Of a stretch of 64,000 nucleotides of DNA, positions 20,717 to 27,974 are shown piece after piece. The DNA is from Corynebacterium uterequi (GTDB lineage: Bacteria > Actinomycetota > Actinomycetes > Mycobacteriales > Mycobacteriaceae), in the NCBI RefSeq assembly GCF_001021065.1, contig NZ_CP011546.1, positions 806,001 through 870,000 of the forward strand, read 5' to 3'. Below the pieces are notes generated by a model. That model had not been told where the DNA came from. It was given only the letters and a program-made list of their open reading frames with translations, and searched no databases. The first letter of the stretch is position 1. The number at the start of each line of letters is the position of its first letter. Made by a program: the position numbers and the translations under genes.

Positions 20717-20730
20717 CTAGAACCTTCTAG
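20717..20730. promoter_or_regulatory. Palindrome CTAGAA-CC-TTCTAG upstream of the AI-2E gene
   Basis: Perfect 6-bp arms around two bases, 16-29 nt before the AI-2E start codon and 52 nt before the ychF start. It may be an operator or a leader stem; nothing identifies the binding protein. Confidence 0.35.
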
Positions 20731-20781
20731 GCGAGACCGGGCGGTGGGCAGCGCGTGGCGGCTGCGATAGGATCAGGCGAC

Positions 20782-21867
20782 GTGAGCCTTACTCTTGGAA
20801 TCGTCGGCCTGCCCAACGTGGGCAAGTCCACCCTCTTTAACGCCCTTACCCGCAACGATGTCTTGGCGGCGAATTATCCCTTCGCCACCATCGAGCCCAA
20901 CATTGGGCTGGTGGAGCTGCCCGACGAGCGTTTGAACAGGCTGGCCGAGATCTTTGGTTCCGAGCGGATCCTCCCGGCCACCGTCTCCTTCGTGGACATC
21001 GCCGGCATCGTCAAGGGCGCCTCCCAGGGCGAAGGCATGGGTAACGCCTTTTTGGCCAACATCCGCGAGGCCGACGCCATCTGCCAGGTCGTGCGCGCGT
21101 TCTCCGATGACAACGTCATCCACGTCGACGGGCGCGTCGACCCGGCCACGGACATTGACACGATCAACGCCGAGCTCATCCTCGCCGACCTGCAGACCCT
21201 GGAAAAGGCCCTGCCGCGCCTGGAGAAGGAAGCCCGCAAGAACAAGGAACTCGCCGCTACCGTTGACGAGGCCAAGAAGGCCCAGGCGCTGCTCGAAGAC
21301 TCCGTCACCCTTTTCGCAGCGAGCAAGAACGGCGACATCGATCTGGCTCTGCTGCGGGACCTGCATCTCATGACCGCCAAGCCCTTCCTCTACGTCTTTA
21401 ACTCCGACGAGGCGGTGCTCACCGACGACGCCCGCAAGGCCGAACTGCGCGAACTGGTTGCGCCTGCCGAGGCCGTGTTCCTCGATGCGCAGACCGAAAC
21501 CGAGCTGCTGGAGCTCGACGACGACGAGGCGCAAGAGCTGCTGGAATCCGTTGGACAGCTGGAACCCGGACTCACCACCTTGGCCAAGGCAGGCTTCGCC
21601 ACGCTCGGCTTGCAGACGTACCTCACGGCCGGGCCGAAGGAATCCCGTGCGTGGACCATCCACCAGGGCGATACCGCCCCGCAAGCCGCCGGCGTCATCC
21701 ACTCAGACTTTGAGAAGGGCTTCATCAAGGCGGAAATCGTCGCCTTCGACGACCTTGATGCGGCCGGCTCCATGGCCGAAGCGAAGGCCGCCGGCAAGGT
21801 CCGCCAGGAGGGCAAAGACTACGTCATGGCCGACGGCGACGTGGTCGAGTTCAAGTTCAACGTGTAA
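20782..21867 (+). CDS. ychF: Redox-regulated ribosome-binding ATPase YchF
   Basis: 361 residues. This Obg-related P-loop protein prefers ATP and binds ribosomes. It has G1 GLPNVGKSTLFNAL, G3 DIAGIVKGASQGEG, NKxE-type region FLYVFNSDEA (altered G4, as expected for an ATP-specific member) and a C-terminal TGS domain ending VMADGDVVEFKFNV. The GTG start follows TAGGAT (20768-20773) by 8 nt, which suggests a leaderless mRNA. The 27 nt upstream in frame have no support. Confidence 0.95.
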   Translation: MSLTLGIVGLPNVGKSTLFNALTRNDVLAANYPFATIEPNIGLVELPDERLNRLAEIFGSERILPATVSFVDIAGIVKGASQGEGMGNAFLANIREADAICQVVRAFSDDNVIHVDGRVDPATDIDTINAELILADLQTLEKALPRLEKEARKNKELAATVDEAKKAQALLEDSVTLFAASKNGDIDLALLRDLHLMTAKPFLYVFNSDEAVLTDDARKAELRELVAPAEAVFLDAQTETELLELDDDEAQELLESVGQLEPGLTTLAKAGFATLGLQTYLTAGPKESRAWTIHQGDTAPQAAGVIHSDFEKGFIKAEIVAFDDLDAAGSMAEAKAAGKVRQEGKDYVMADGDVVEFKFNV

Positions 21868-21918
21868 GGGTGAGGGGTCGCTGTTTTTACGCTAGGGCGT
21901 AGTTAGAGCCTTGTGGCA

Positions 21919-21934
21919 AGCCGGGCATCCGGCT
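21919..21934. terminator. Short GC hairpin between convergent genes
   Basis: AGCCGG-gcat-CCGGCT lies 52 nt after the ychF stop and 15 nt after the stop of the minus-strand ASCH gene. There is no clear T-run on either strand, so terminator function is tentative. Confidence 0.3.
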
Positions 21935-21948
21935 GGGTAAGCGTCAGT

Positions 21949-22602
21949 TCAGCAGAGTCGAAACGTGACGATGTCGAGTTCCTCATCGGCGCCCAGTCCG
22001 GGGTAGTGGTGATCGAGGGCGGCGTTGAGCTCGGCCAGGTCGTGGAAACCGTCGGCCCGCGCGATAGCGTCCGTCAACGCTGAGCGCTGGCTGGCCTCCA
22101 CCGCGGTGACGACAGCGGGAAGGCGGGTGACAGAGCCGTCGGCATGATCGAATTCGATGACTGCCGGACCGACGTGAAAAGGATCGTCGACACGGATGGT
22201 CTGCTGCTTCGTCTTGGCCGCCACGGAGTCGAGGTAGCCCTCCCACATGTTGATGCGCTGCGGGCCGTCGTAGGGCGGCTCCGGTTCGACGTCGCTTACC
22301 GGGCACGGGTATAGCCCGGCCGCATCGCGCAGCACACAGACGGCGTTGGGGGAGCGCCGCCGGAGCTCATCGCGGATGCGGGCAGGTGGGGCGACAACAT
22401 CGCCGTACGGTGAGCGTAGGACGACGCACGCAGCAGGCGGGTCATCAGGAACGGTGGCTGGTAGTTCGGTGTGGCCGAACTGGATCCTGTTGGAGGACGT
22501 GAGCACCGCGACGGTAGTGGCGTCGCTGTCGCTGTTGCTGTCGTGGACGGCGGCGTGGCGCCGGGCGTCGGCGACGAAGCGGCGGAGAGTAGGGGTAAGC
22601 AT
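21949..22602 (-). CDS. Degenerate cytidine-deaminase-like domain fused to an ASCH domain
   Basis: 217 residues. The C-terminal half fits the ASCH fold, a putative RNA-binding domain: KTKQQTIRVDDPFHVGPAVI, AVVTAVEASQRSALTDAIAR, ADEELDIVTFRL. The N-terminal 110 residues have the spacing of cytidine deaminases (VVAPPARIRDELRRRSPNAV aligns with the PCxxCRQxL segment). However, the zinc ligands are absent (P and I replace the two Cys), and the helix with the [HC]AE motif is shortened. I remember intact deaminase-ASCH fusions in other actinobacteria. This copy would be catalytically dead. Function unknown. Confidence 0.6.
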   Translation of the reverse strand: MLTPTLRRFVADARRHAAVHDSNSDSDATTVAVLTSSNRIQFGHTELPATVPDDPPAACVVLRSPYGDVVAPPARIRDELRRRSPNAVCVLRDAAGLYPCPVSDVEPEPPYDGPQRINMWEGYLDSVAAKTKQQTIRVDDPFHVGPAVIEFDHADGSVTRLPAVVTAVEASQRSALTDAIARADGFHDLAELNAALDHHYPGLGADEELDIVTFRLC

Positions 22603-22621
22603 AGGCCTTTAAGACTATCGC

Positions 22622-22660
22622 GCCGGGGCGGGAAGCCGGGGTGGGAAGCCGGGGCGGGGG
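22622..22660. repeat. Three 13-bp G-rich tandem repeats
   Basis: GCCGGGGCGGGAA, GCCGGGGTGGGAA and GCCGGGGCGGGGG occur head to tail at 22622, 22635 and 22648. The plus strand has at least six runs of three or more G within 39 nt, a G-quadruplex-capable pattern. It lies 20-58 nt upstream of the ASCH gene start, in its promoter or leader. Confidence 0.75.
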
Positions 22661-22716
22661 AGTGCTTGCACGAAAGTGTGAACATCTGCCGGCTTAAGAC
22701 TTTAAATATTAAAAGT

Positions 22717-22748
22717 CCCGCGCTCACACCAGGTGGTGGGAGCGCGGG
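22717..22748 (-). terminator. Intrinsic terminator of the small acidic protein gene
   Basis: CCCGCGCTC (22717-22725) pairs with GAGCGCGGG (22740-22748), with further pairing inside. On the minus strand the stem is followed by ACTTTTAATATTT. It begins 28 nt after the stop at 22776. Confidence 0.8.
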
Positions 22749-22775
22749 TTGCACTAGCCGCGACGGTGAGGTGAC

Positions 22776-23186
22776 TTACTCAGCCTCGTCAACGTTCGGG
22801 GTGGAGACCTCGGCGGGCTTCTCGTCAGCCGGCTTCTCGTCGGAAGCAGCCTCCTCGGCGGGCTTGTTCTCGGTGCCCTCGGCCTCGGTGGAAGCGCCCT
22901 CGGAGTCGGTGCCCTCGACCTCGGTGGAAGCGCCCTCGTCCTCGGTGCCCTCGACGACGACGTCCTCGGTGCCCGCAGCCTCGGAGGAGGAGCCAGCCGG
23001 GGTCTCAGCCTCGGAGGAGCCGGCCGGGATCTCGGTGTCGGAGGAGGAGGTCTCGCCGTTCTCCTCGGCCTTCTGAATCTGGGAGGACAGCTGCTGAACG
23101 CCCTCGTCCTTGGAGAGTTCGATGCCGCCGGTAATGATGCTGGCGATGACGCCCAGGGCGGTGATGATAGCGGTGACGGTAGCCAT
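22776..23186 (-). CDS. Small protein with hydrophobic N-terminus and highly acidic repetitive tail
   Basis: 136 residues. Residues 1-25 are uncharged apart from one Glu (MATVTAIITALGVIASIITG), a membrane-inserting or amphipathic helix without a signal-peptidase site. Residues 44-136 are dominated by E, S, T, A, G and P, with repeats such as EGTDSEGASTEAEGTE and SDEKPADEKPAE. The calculated charge is strongly negative. I recognise no family. Small hydrophobic corynebacterial envelope peptides (PorA/PorH type) are a loose comparison only. AAAGG lies 9 nt before the ATG, and a strong terminator follows, so it is a monocistronic, genuine gene. Confidence 0.7.
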   Translation of the reverse strand: MATVTAIITALGVIASIITGGIELSKDEGVQQLSSQIQKAEENGETSSSDTEIPAGSSEAETPAGSSSEAAGTEDVVVEGTEDEGASTEVEGTDSEGASTEAEGTENKPAEEAASDEKPADEKPAEVSTPNVDEAE

Positions 23187-23481
23187 GGTGACTGCCTTTC
23201 TAGGTAAGCGGTGTGTGTTCCCGGGAGTGCCCGGCCTGACAAGAAACACAGTGCATCGTCTCAGGGGTCTTGTGCAACTCTCAGGTTCAAACTTGATCCT
23301 GCCGGGTCAAATTTTTGTGGTGGTCGTCACATTTAATGGCGTCCGTCGTAGGAATATCGTGGGAAGTGGCTGGTCAGCCAGTTATTTGGACCTCTCGTCA
23401 ACGTTGCTGGCGATTTGACAACGGCTTTCAACAATGTTCATTGTTATATGCTTGTGTGCTTAAGCTGAGAGATAGTAAAGA
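23187..23481. other. AT-richer 295-bp intergenic region upstream of the acidic protein gene
   Basis: No credible coding sequence. It holds the ribosome binding site and presumably the minus-strand promoter of the acidic protein gene. A TTGACA hexamer on the plus strand (23415-23420) has no -10 at normal spacing, and a palindrome lies at 23430-23445. Base composition is clearly lower in GC than the surrounding genes. A small RNA cannot be excluded. Confidence 0.4.
23430..23445. promoter_or_regulatory. Palindrome AACAATG-TT-CATTGTT
   Basis: Perfect 7-bp arms around two bases, in the AT-rich region between the acidic-protein gene and the terminator of the DAACS symporter gene. It has the size of a repressor operator. 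No regulator is encoded nearby. Confidence 0.4.
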
Positions 23482-23509
23482 AAGCCCTGCACAATGCTGT
23501 GCAGGGCTT
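23482..23509 (-). terminator. Intrinsic terminator of the DAACS symporter gene
   Basis: AAGCCCTGCACA (23482-23493) and TGTGCAGGGCTT (23498-23509) form a perfect 12-bp stem with a 4-nt loop. The minus strand continues with TCTTTACT. It starts 26 nt after the stop codon at 23535. Confidence 0.88.
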
Positions 23510-23534
23510 CAGCTTGGTCGGTTGGCCGTGAGGC

Positions 23535-24905
23535 TTAGGCCGTGGCGTCGACGGTGGCCGTCGTCTTGGTGCCGGAGGACTCGGAGGCGCCAGCGTTCCA
23601 CAGGGAGTCGTCGAGGATCCCGTTGCGCTTGGCCACCACGGTCGCAATGATGTTCTGGCCCGTGACGTTGACGGCGGTGCGGCCCATGTCGATGATCGGC
23701 TCCGTGGCCAGCAGCAGGCCGACGCCCGCCAGCGGAAGGCCGAGCGTGGAGAGCATGAGGGTCAGCATGACCGTCGCTCCCGTCGTGCCGGCGGTGGCCG
23801 CAGAACCGAGAACGGCGACGATGATGATGAGCAGGTAGTGGCTGAACGTGAGTGGGACGTCATAGAACTGGGCCACGAAGATCGCTGCGATAGCCGGGTA
23901 GATGGAGGCGCAGCCGTCCATCTTCGAGGTAGCGGCCAGAGGCATGACGAAGGACGCGTATTCGCGGGGCACGCCCATCTTCTCTTCGGCGATCTGCTGG
24001 TTGACTGGCATGACACCCATCGAGGAACGGGTGAAGAACCCAAGGTTCGTCACCGGCCAGACGCGGCGATAGTACTCCAGGACCGGGATGCGGGCGAAGG
24101 CGAGGACGAGCGGATAGAGCACGAAGATGACCAAAGCGAGGCCGACGTAGATGGCGAGCACGAACTTGCCCAGGGATCCCAGGGCCTCCCACCCGTAGGT
24201 GGAGACGGCCTTGCCGATGAGGGCGGCGGTGCCGATCGGGGCGAGCCGGATGATCCACCACAGCATGACCTGGATGATCTTCAGTAGCGAGTCGGCGAAC
24301 TTGAGGAAGGGCTCGGCGTCCTTGCCGGCCTTCACCGCCGCAATGCCGATGGCCAGGGAGAACACGAGGATCTGGAGGACGTTGAAGGAAACGCTAATGG
24401 AGTCTTCGGCACGGAGGGTGGCCCCGAGGCCGAGGAAGTTGGCGGGGACGACGGAGTTGATAAAGCCCATCCAGGAACCCATGGTGGAGGGTTCGGCGGC
24501 GGTGGCGGCGTCGACGCTCGTGCCCACGCCGGGCTTGAGGATCGTCGCGACCAGGATGCCGAAGACCACCGAGACGAAGGCGGTGATGGCAAACCACGCC
24601 AGCGTGGAGATGGCGAGCTTGGCGGCGTTGGTCACCTGCCGCAGGTTGGCGACTGACGTAACGACCGCGGTGAAGATGAGCGGCGGGATAAGCAGCTTGA
24701 GCAGCTGTACGTAGGTATTGCCGACCCACAGCAGCAGGGTCGTCAGCCAGCTGGTGGTGTCTTCCGGCAGGGCGGCGTCGAGGCGGCGTGCGAGGAAGCC
24801 GAGGGCGAGGCCAATAATGAGTCCGATGACTACCTGGACGCCGAAGTTGGTGCTCCAGGCGGGCAGCCGACGCTTCCGGGCGCTAGGGGTGGGGGAAAGA
24901 GTCAT
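23535..24905 (-). CDS. Dicarboxylate/amino acid:cation symporter (DAACS family)
   Basis: 456 residues with the GltP-like membrane core. The HP1 serine-rich region reads FFTRSSMGVMPVN, the Na+-site segment KMDGCASIYPAIAA replaces NMDGT, HP2 is TAGTTGATVML, and TM8 is EPIIDMGRTAVNVTGQ. It imports glutamate, aspartate or C4-dicarboxylates with Na+ or H+; the serine/threonine transporter SstT is another possibility. GGAG is placed 5-6 nt before the ATG at 24905; longer in-frame starts are rejected. It has its own terminator and is divergent from the phytase-like gene. Confidence 0.88.
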   Translation of the reverse strand: MTLSPTPSARKRRLPAWSTNFGVQVVIGLIIGLALGFLARRLDAALPEDTTSWLTTLLLWVGNTYVQLLKLLIPPLIFTAVVTSVANLRQVTNAAKLAISTLAWFAITAFVSVVFGILVATILKPGVGTSVDAATAAEPSTMGSWMGFINSVVPANFLGLGATLRAEDSISVSFNVLQILVFSLAIGIAAVKAGKDAEPFLKFADSLLKIIQVMLWWIIRLAPIGTAALIGKAVSTYGWEALGSLGKFVLAIYVGLALVIFVLYPLVLAFARIPVLEYYRRVWPVTNLGFFTRSSMGVMPVNQQIAEEKMGVPREYASFVMPLAATSKMDGCASIYPAIAAIFVAQFYDVPLTFSHYLLIIIVAVLGSAATAGTTGATVMLTLMLSTLGLPLAGVGLLLATEPIIDMGRTAVNVTGQNIIATVVAKRNGILDDSLWNAGASESSGTKTTATVDATA

Positions 24906-25126
24906 GTTGTTCTCCGTGTGTGGCGTTCCCGACGTCGCACGGCGACGCGGACGGGCGCCAATTGGTAAGACCATTGAAGTGAGTTGGAACCCTGAAATGA
25001 TGTCATGAAGTGCCTTGGAAAAGCAAGACGCCTTGTTCTGCCCTCACTGAACAGATCGGTCTATGACGGCAGCGGGTCCGCGTCGTTACCTGGCACCGCC
25101 ACCTGCTGGGATCTATCATTGCTGCT

Positions 25127-26257
25127 ATGAAGCCCTTGATTGCCAGTGCCGTCGCCCTGAGCGCGCTGAGTATTTCCAGCATTCTTTCTCCCGTCCTCGA
25201 TCCGATCAGTGACCTGTTCACGGCCTCCAGCGGAGAAGGCGACCGCGTCGACGTGCAGTCCTCCATCGACGTGATTCCCGGGATGATGACCTACCGCGGT
25301 TATCAGAATCTTGCCGATGCGGCCGTCAATCCTTATAACAAGGACGTCATCGCGCAACGTCCCGTCGGCGGCCTGTCCGGTATTGACCGCGCCGGGGATC
25401 TCTACCTGGCGATTAGCGATGATAAGAACGACGCGCGAGCCTACGCGATGACCGTGACCGGCGAGCAGGTCACCATCGAGGACGTTATTGCCCTGCGCGA
25501 TGCTGAGGGCAAGCAGCTCAACGACGTCGACCCCGAGGGTATCCGCATGCTGCCCAACGGCACGTTCTTGTGGTCGGATGAAGGCTGGGCCAAGGAGGGG
25601 CGCTTCGAGTCTCCTCGCATTATCCACGCGGACCGCGACGGCACCTACCTCCGGGAGTTCGAGGTGCCCGCCTACCATGCCCCCAACGCCGAGGGCACCC
25701 GGGGTATTCACCACAACAACGGCCCCGAGGCCCTCGGTCTGACCAACGACGGCCGAGCGGTGACCGTCAACGAGAACGCGCTTGCTCAGGACGGCCCCCG
25801 TAACACCGAGGAGGCAGGTTCGCGCACGCGAGTCACGTTCTACAACATCGGTACCGGCAAGGCGGACAGCGAGTACGTCCTCGACATCGGACCGCTGTAC
25901 CCCGGAGCCACCGACCGGGGCATCTCCTCGATCGTCGGATCCGAAGACGGCTCCCTGTTTGTGCTGGAACGCGGCTTCGTGCCCGGTAAGGGCAATAGCG
26001 CGGAGATTTATCGCCTCAACTTCGACGGTGCCACCGACGTGCTCGGCAAGGAAGCGCTCGACGGCAGCGAAACCCCCGTCACCAAGAAGATGGTCTTTGA
26101 CTTCGCGGGCAACGACGAACACCCGGAGAACGTCGAGGGCATGGTGTGGGGCGTGCCGGAGGCCTTCGGCGAAGAGGACCCGCAGCTGCTGGTCGTCTCT
26201 GACGACAACTTCAACGCGCCGTCGCAGCGCACCCTCCTGCACCGCCTGAGCTTCTAA
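25127..26257 (+). CDS. Exported phytase-like / esterase-like beta-propeller protein
   Basis: 376 residues. A short Sec signal peptide (MKPLIASAVALSALSISSI) precedes a phytase-like domain (PF13449 type, 'esterase-like activity of phytase'): GLSGIDRAGDLYLAISDDKN, DPEGIRMLPNGTFLWSDEG, NNGPEALGLTNDGRAV, SEDGSLFVLERGF, NVEGMVWG. These recurring [D/N/E]-rich blades with 'xxEG/E' calcium-type contacts suggest a propeller acting outside the cell on phosphoesters. Substrate unknown. TATCAT (25114-25119) precedes the ATG by 7 nt with no Shine-Dalgarno, so it is probably leaderless. Confidence 0.8.
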   Translation: MKPLIASAVALSALSISSILSPVLDPISDLFTASSGEGDRVDVQSSIDVIPGMMTYRGYQNLADAAVNPYNKDVIAQRPVGGLSGIDRAGDLYLAISDDKNDARAYAMTVTGEQVTIEDVIALRDAEGKQLNDVDPEGIRMLPNGTFLWSDEGWAKEGRFESPRIIHADRDGTYLREFEVPAYHAPNAEGTRGIHHNNGPEALGLTNDGRAVTVNENALAQDGPRNTEEAGSRTRVTFYNIGTGKADSEYVLDIGPLYPGATDRGISSIVGSEDGSLFVLERGFVPGKGNSAEIYRLNFDGATDVLGKEALDGSETPVTKKMVFDFAGNDEHPENVEGMVWGVPEAFGEEDPQLLVVSDDNFNAPSQRTLLHRLSF

Positions 26258-26278
26258 GAGCCCCGGCGGGGACGGGCG

Positions 26279-27010
26279 CTACTCCAACCCGGCCTTCACC
26301 GCTGGGATCATGACCGTGGGCAACTGCTCCACGTCCTTAGCCGGCGTCTGCTCTGCCTGGGGTAGCACCGCTGGCCCCTCGGCGGAGAGGTTGGTGATCG
26401 GGGCGGAGCGTACCTCGGGGTCGATGTCTAAGATCGCATCGCGGTGCGCGACGAACGCGCGGGCTACCAGCTTGCGGCTACTCACCGCCTCGTGGAGGGC
26501 GGCCGGAGGGCGGGCGAGACCGCCGATCAGCTGGCCGTCGTACACCGCCACCACACGCTGGCCGACCACTCCCAGCTCGACGAGGACCTGACACGGCTGG
26601 AGCAGCTCCACCGCTAAGTCCATGTCTAAGGGCTGTCCCTGGCGGAGAACTTCCGCCCCGTCGGGAACTGTCCCCACTGGCACCGCGAACATCGCCGGCG
26701 GGAGGAGCAACGCCCCCGTGAGCTGCCCAGAGGTGGCGTCCATGCTGGTCAGCCGGGCCTGGCACTGGGGAAGCAGGCCTGAGCGAAACACCCGATCGAC
26801 GTCGAAGTATCTCTCCTTGTCTTGGTTGGCGACAAGCCCCAGGTAACCCGTCGGCCCTGTTACTAACCACCCCTCGGGGTGATCGGCCAGCGTGACCTCC
26901 ACGTCCCAGTTGGGCAGGGCCCACGCTGCGGCGTGATTAATCCGAGTCAGCGGCAGGTGCTTCGCCGTGAACGCGGCGCTGGGGACGAGCGGGTAGGTCG
27001 AAAGTTGCAT
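26279..27010 (-). CDS. Conserved hypothetical protein of unknown fold
   Basis: 243 residues, no signal peptide or membrane helix. The first half is beta-rich with WALPNWDVEVTLADHPEGWL, GPTGYLGLVANQDKERY and ALLLPPAMFAVPVG. The second contains ELLQPCQVLVELGVVGQRV and HEAVSSRKLVARAFVAHRD. The last 45 residues are proline-rich and low in complexity. I do not recognise the family. The ATG at 27010 lies 7 nt after a good -10, TAATCT (minus strand 27023-27018), predicting a leaderless mRNA. Longer frames reaching 27475 overlap the ZIP gene and are rejected. Confidence 0.6.
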   Translation of the reverse strand: MQLSTYPLVPSAAFTAKHLPLTRINHAAAWALPNWDVEVTLADHPEGWLVTGPTGYLGLVANQDKERYFDVDRVFRSGLLPQCQARLTSMDATSGQLTGALLLPPAMFAVPVGTVPDGAEVLRQGQPLDMDLAVELLQPCQVLVELGVVGQRVVAVYDGQLIGGLARPPAALHEAVSSRKLVARAFVAHRDAILDIDPEVRSAPITNLSAEGPAVLPQAEQTPAKDVEQLPTVMIPAVKAGLE

Positions 27011-27072
27011 AGACCCTAGATTAGACACCGTCGGCCACGGCGGGCGATGCGGGCCACGGCCATGATAAATTG

Positions 27073-27141
27073 ATGCCCGTGAATAAGACAGGCCTTCTTC
27101 GATGGTTCCGCTTAGCGCCGACGAAGGGGATGAATCGATGA
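27073..27141 (+). CDS. Possible 22-residue upstream ORF coupled to the ZIP transporter gene
   Basis: ATG at 27073 opens a 22-codon frame (MPVNKTGLLRWFRLAPTKGM then NR) whose TGA (27139-27141) overlaps the transporter start at 27138 by ATGA. It would span nearly the whole leader and could couple translation. A GATAAA box (27064-27069) lies just upstream, so the transcript may begin close to its ATG. Evidence is positional only. Confidence 0.3.
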   Translation: MPVNKTGLLRWFRLAPTKGMNR

Positions 27142-27968
27142 CCGAGATCGCCGGGTATGCCCCGGAGGCGGTCGCCCTGGCGGCCACCCTCACCCTGCTG
27201 GCCGGCCTGGCCACGAGCATCGGCGGGATGATCGGTGTCGCCGCGCGCACCCCGGGCCCGAAGTTCCTCGCCGGGGCCCTCGGGTGCTCCGCCGGGGTGA
27301 TGCTGTACGTGTCCTTTGTCGAGATCCTCCCCAAAGCGCAGGAGTACCTCGGCGAGGCACTGGGGGCGAAGGCCGGCGCCTGGGCGGCGGTGGGAGCATT
27401 CTTCCTCGGGATAGCCATCATCGCGGTCATTGACTTCTTCGTGCCCGAGGACATCAACCCCCACGAGCCGGCCAATGCGACGAAACCAGCCAGCGGCGCG
27501 CTCCTCGCTCAGCGCTCCCACCTTATGAAGGCGGGGGTGATGACGGCAGTAGCGCTCGGCCTGCATAACTTCCCCGAGGGTTTCGCGACGTTCGTCTCCG
27601 GGCTGGAGGACCTCTCGGTCGCGCTCCCGGTCGTCGTCGCCATCGCCATCCACAACATCCCGGAGGGTGTGGCCGTCGCGGTCCCCATCCGGGAGGCCAC
27701 CGGCTCGCGCCGGGCGGGGTTGCGGTGGGCTACCTTATCCGGCCTGGCCGAGCCTGCCGGCGCCTTGCTGGGCTTCCTCGTGTTGCTGCCGTTTATGTCC
27801 CCGGCCACGATGGGCGTCGCGTTCGCCGCCGTCGCTGGGGTGATGGTGTTCATCTCCCTAGACGAGCTGCTGCCCACGGCGGAGAAGACCGGCGAACACC
27901 ATGTGGCCATCTACGGGCTCGTCGCCGGTATGGCCGTCATGGCGCTGTCGCTGCTGCTGTTTATCTAG
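27138..27968 (+). CDS. zupT: ZIP family divalent metal transporter (ZupT type)
   Basis: 276 residues with eight membrane helices. The metal-binding helices carry the ZupT signatures LGLHNFPEGFATF and IAIHNIPEGVAVAVPI, and an earlier SFVEILPKA segment corresponds to TM2. It imports zinc and possibly other divalent cations down their gradient. GAAGGGGATG precedes the ATG at about 8 nt. No Zur-like box was recognised in the short divergent region. Confidence 0.9.
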   Translation: MTEIAGYAPEAVALAATLTLLAGLATSIGGMIGVAARTPGPKFLAGALGCSAGVMLYVSFVEILPKAQEYLGEALGAKAGAWAAVGAFFLGIAIIAVIDFFVPEDINPHEPANATKPASGALLAQRSHLMKAGVMTAVALGLHNFPEGFATFVSGLEDLSVALPVVVAIAIHNIPEGVAVAVPIREATGSRRAGLRWATLSGLAEPAGALLGFLVLLPFMSPATMGVAFAAVAGVMVFISLDELLPTAEKTGEHHVAIYGLVAGMAVMALSLLLFI

Positions 27969-27974
27969 CCAGCT

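Noticed and set aside
22820..22970. Tandem DNA repeats in the acidic-protein gene considered as a non-coding repeat
   Set aside because: They are in frame and encode E/G/T/S repeats within a gene with clear start and stop signals.
23315..23650. 111-residue frame in the AT-rich intergenic region
   Set aside because: Runs through the DAACS terminator and into the antisense of its 3' end; no ribosome binding site.
25061..26242. 393-residue minus-strand frame
   Set aside because: Antisense shadow of the phytase-like gene; no start signals, and composition is atypical.
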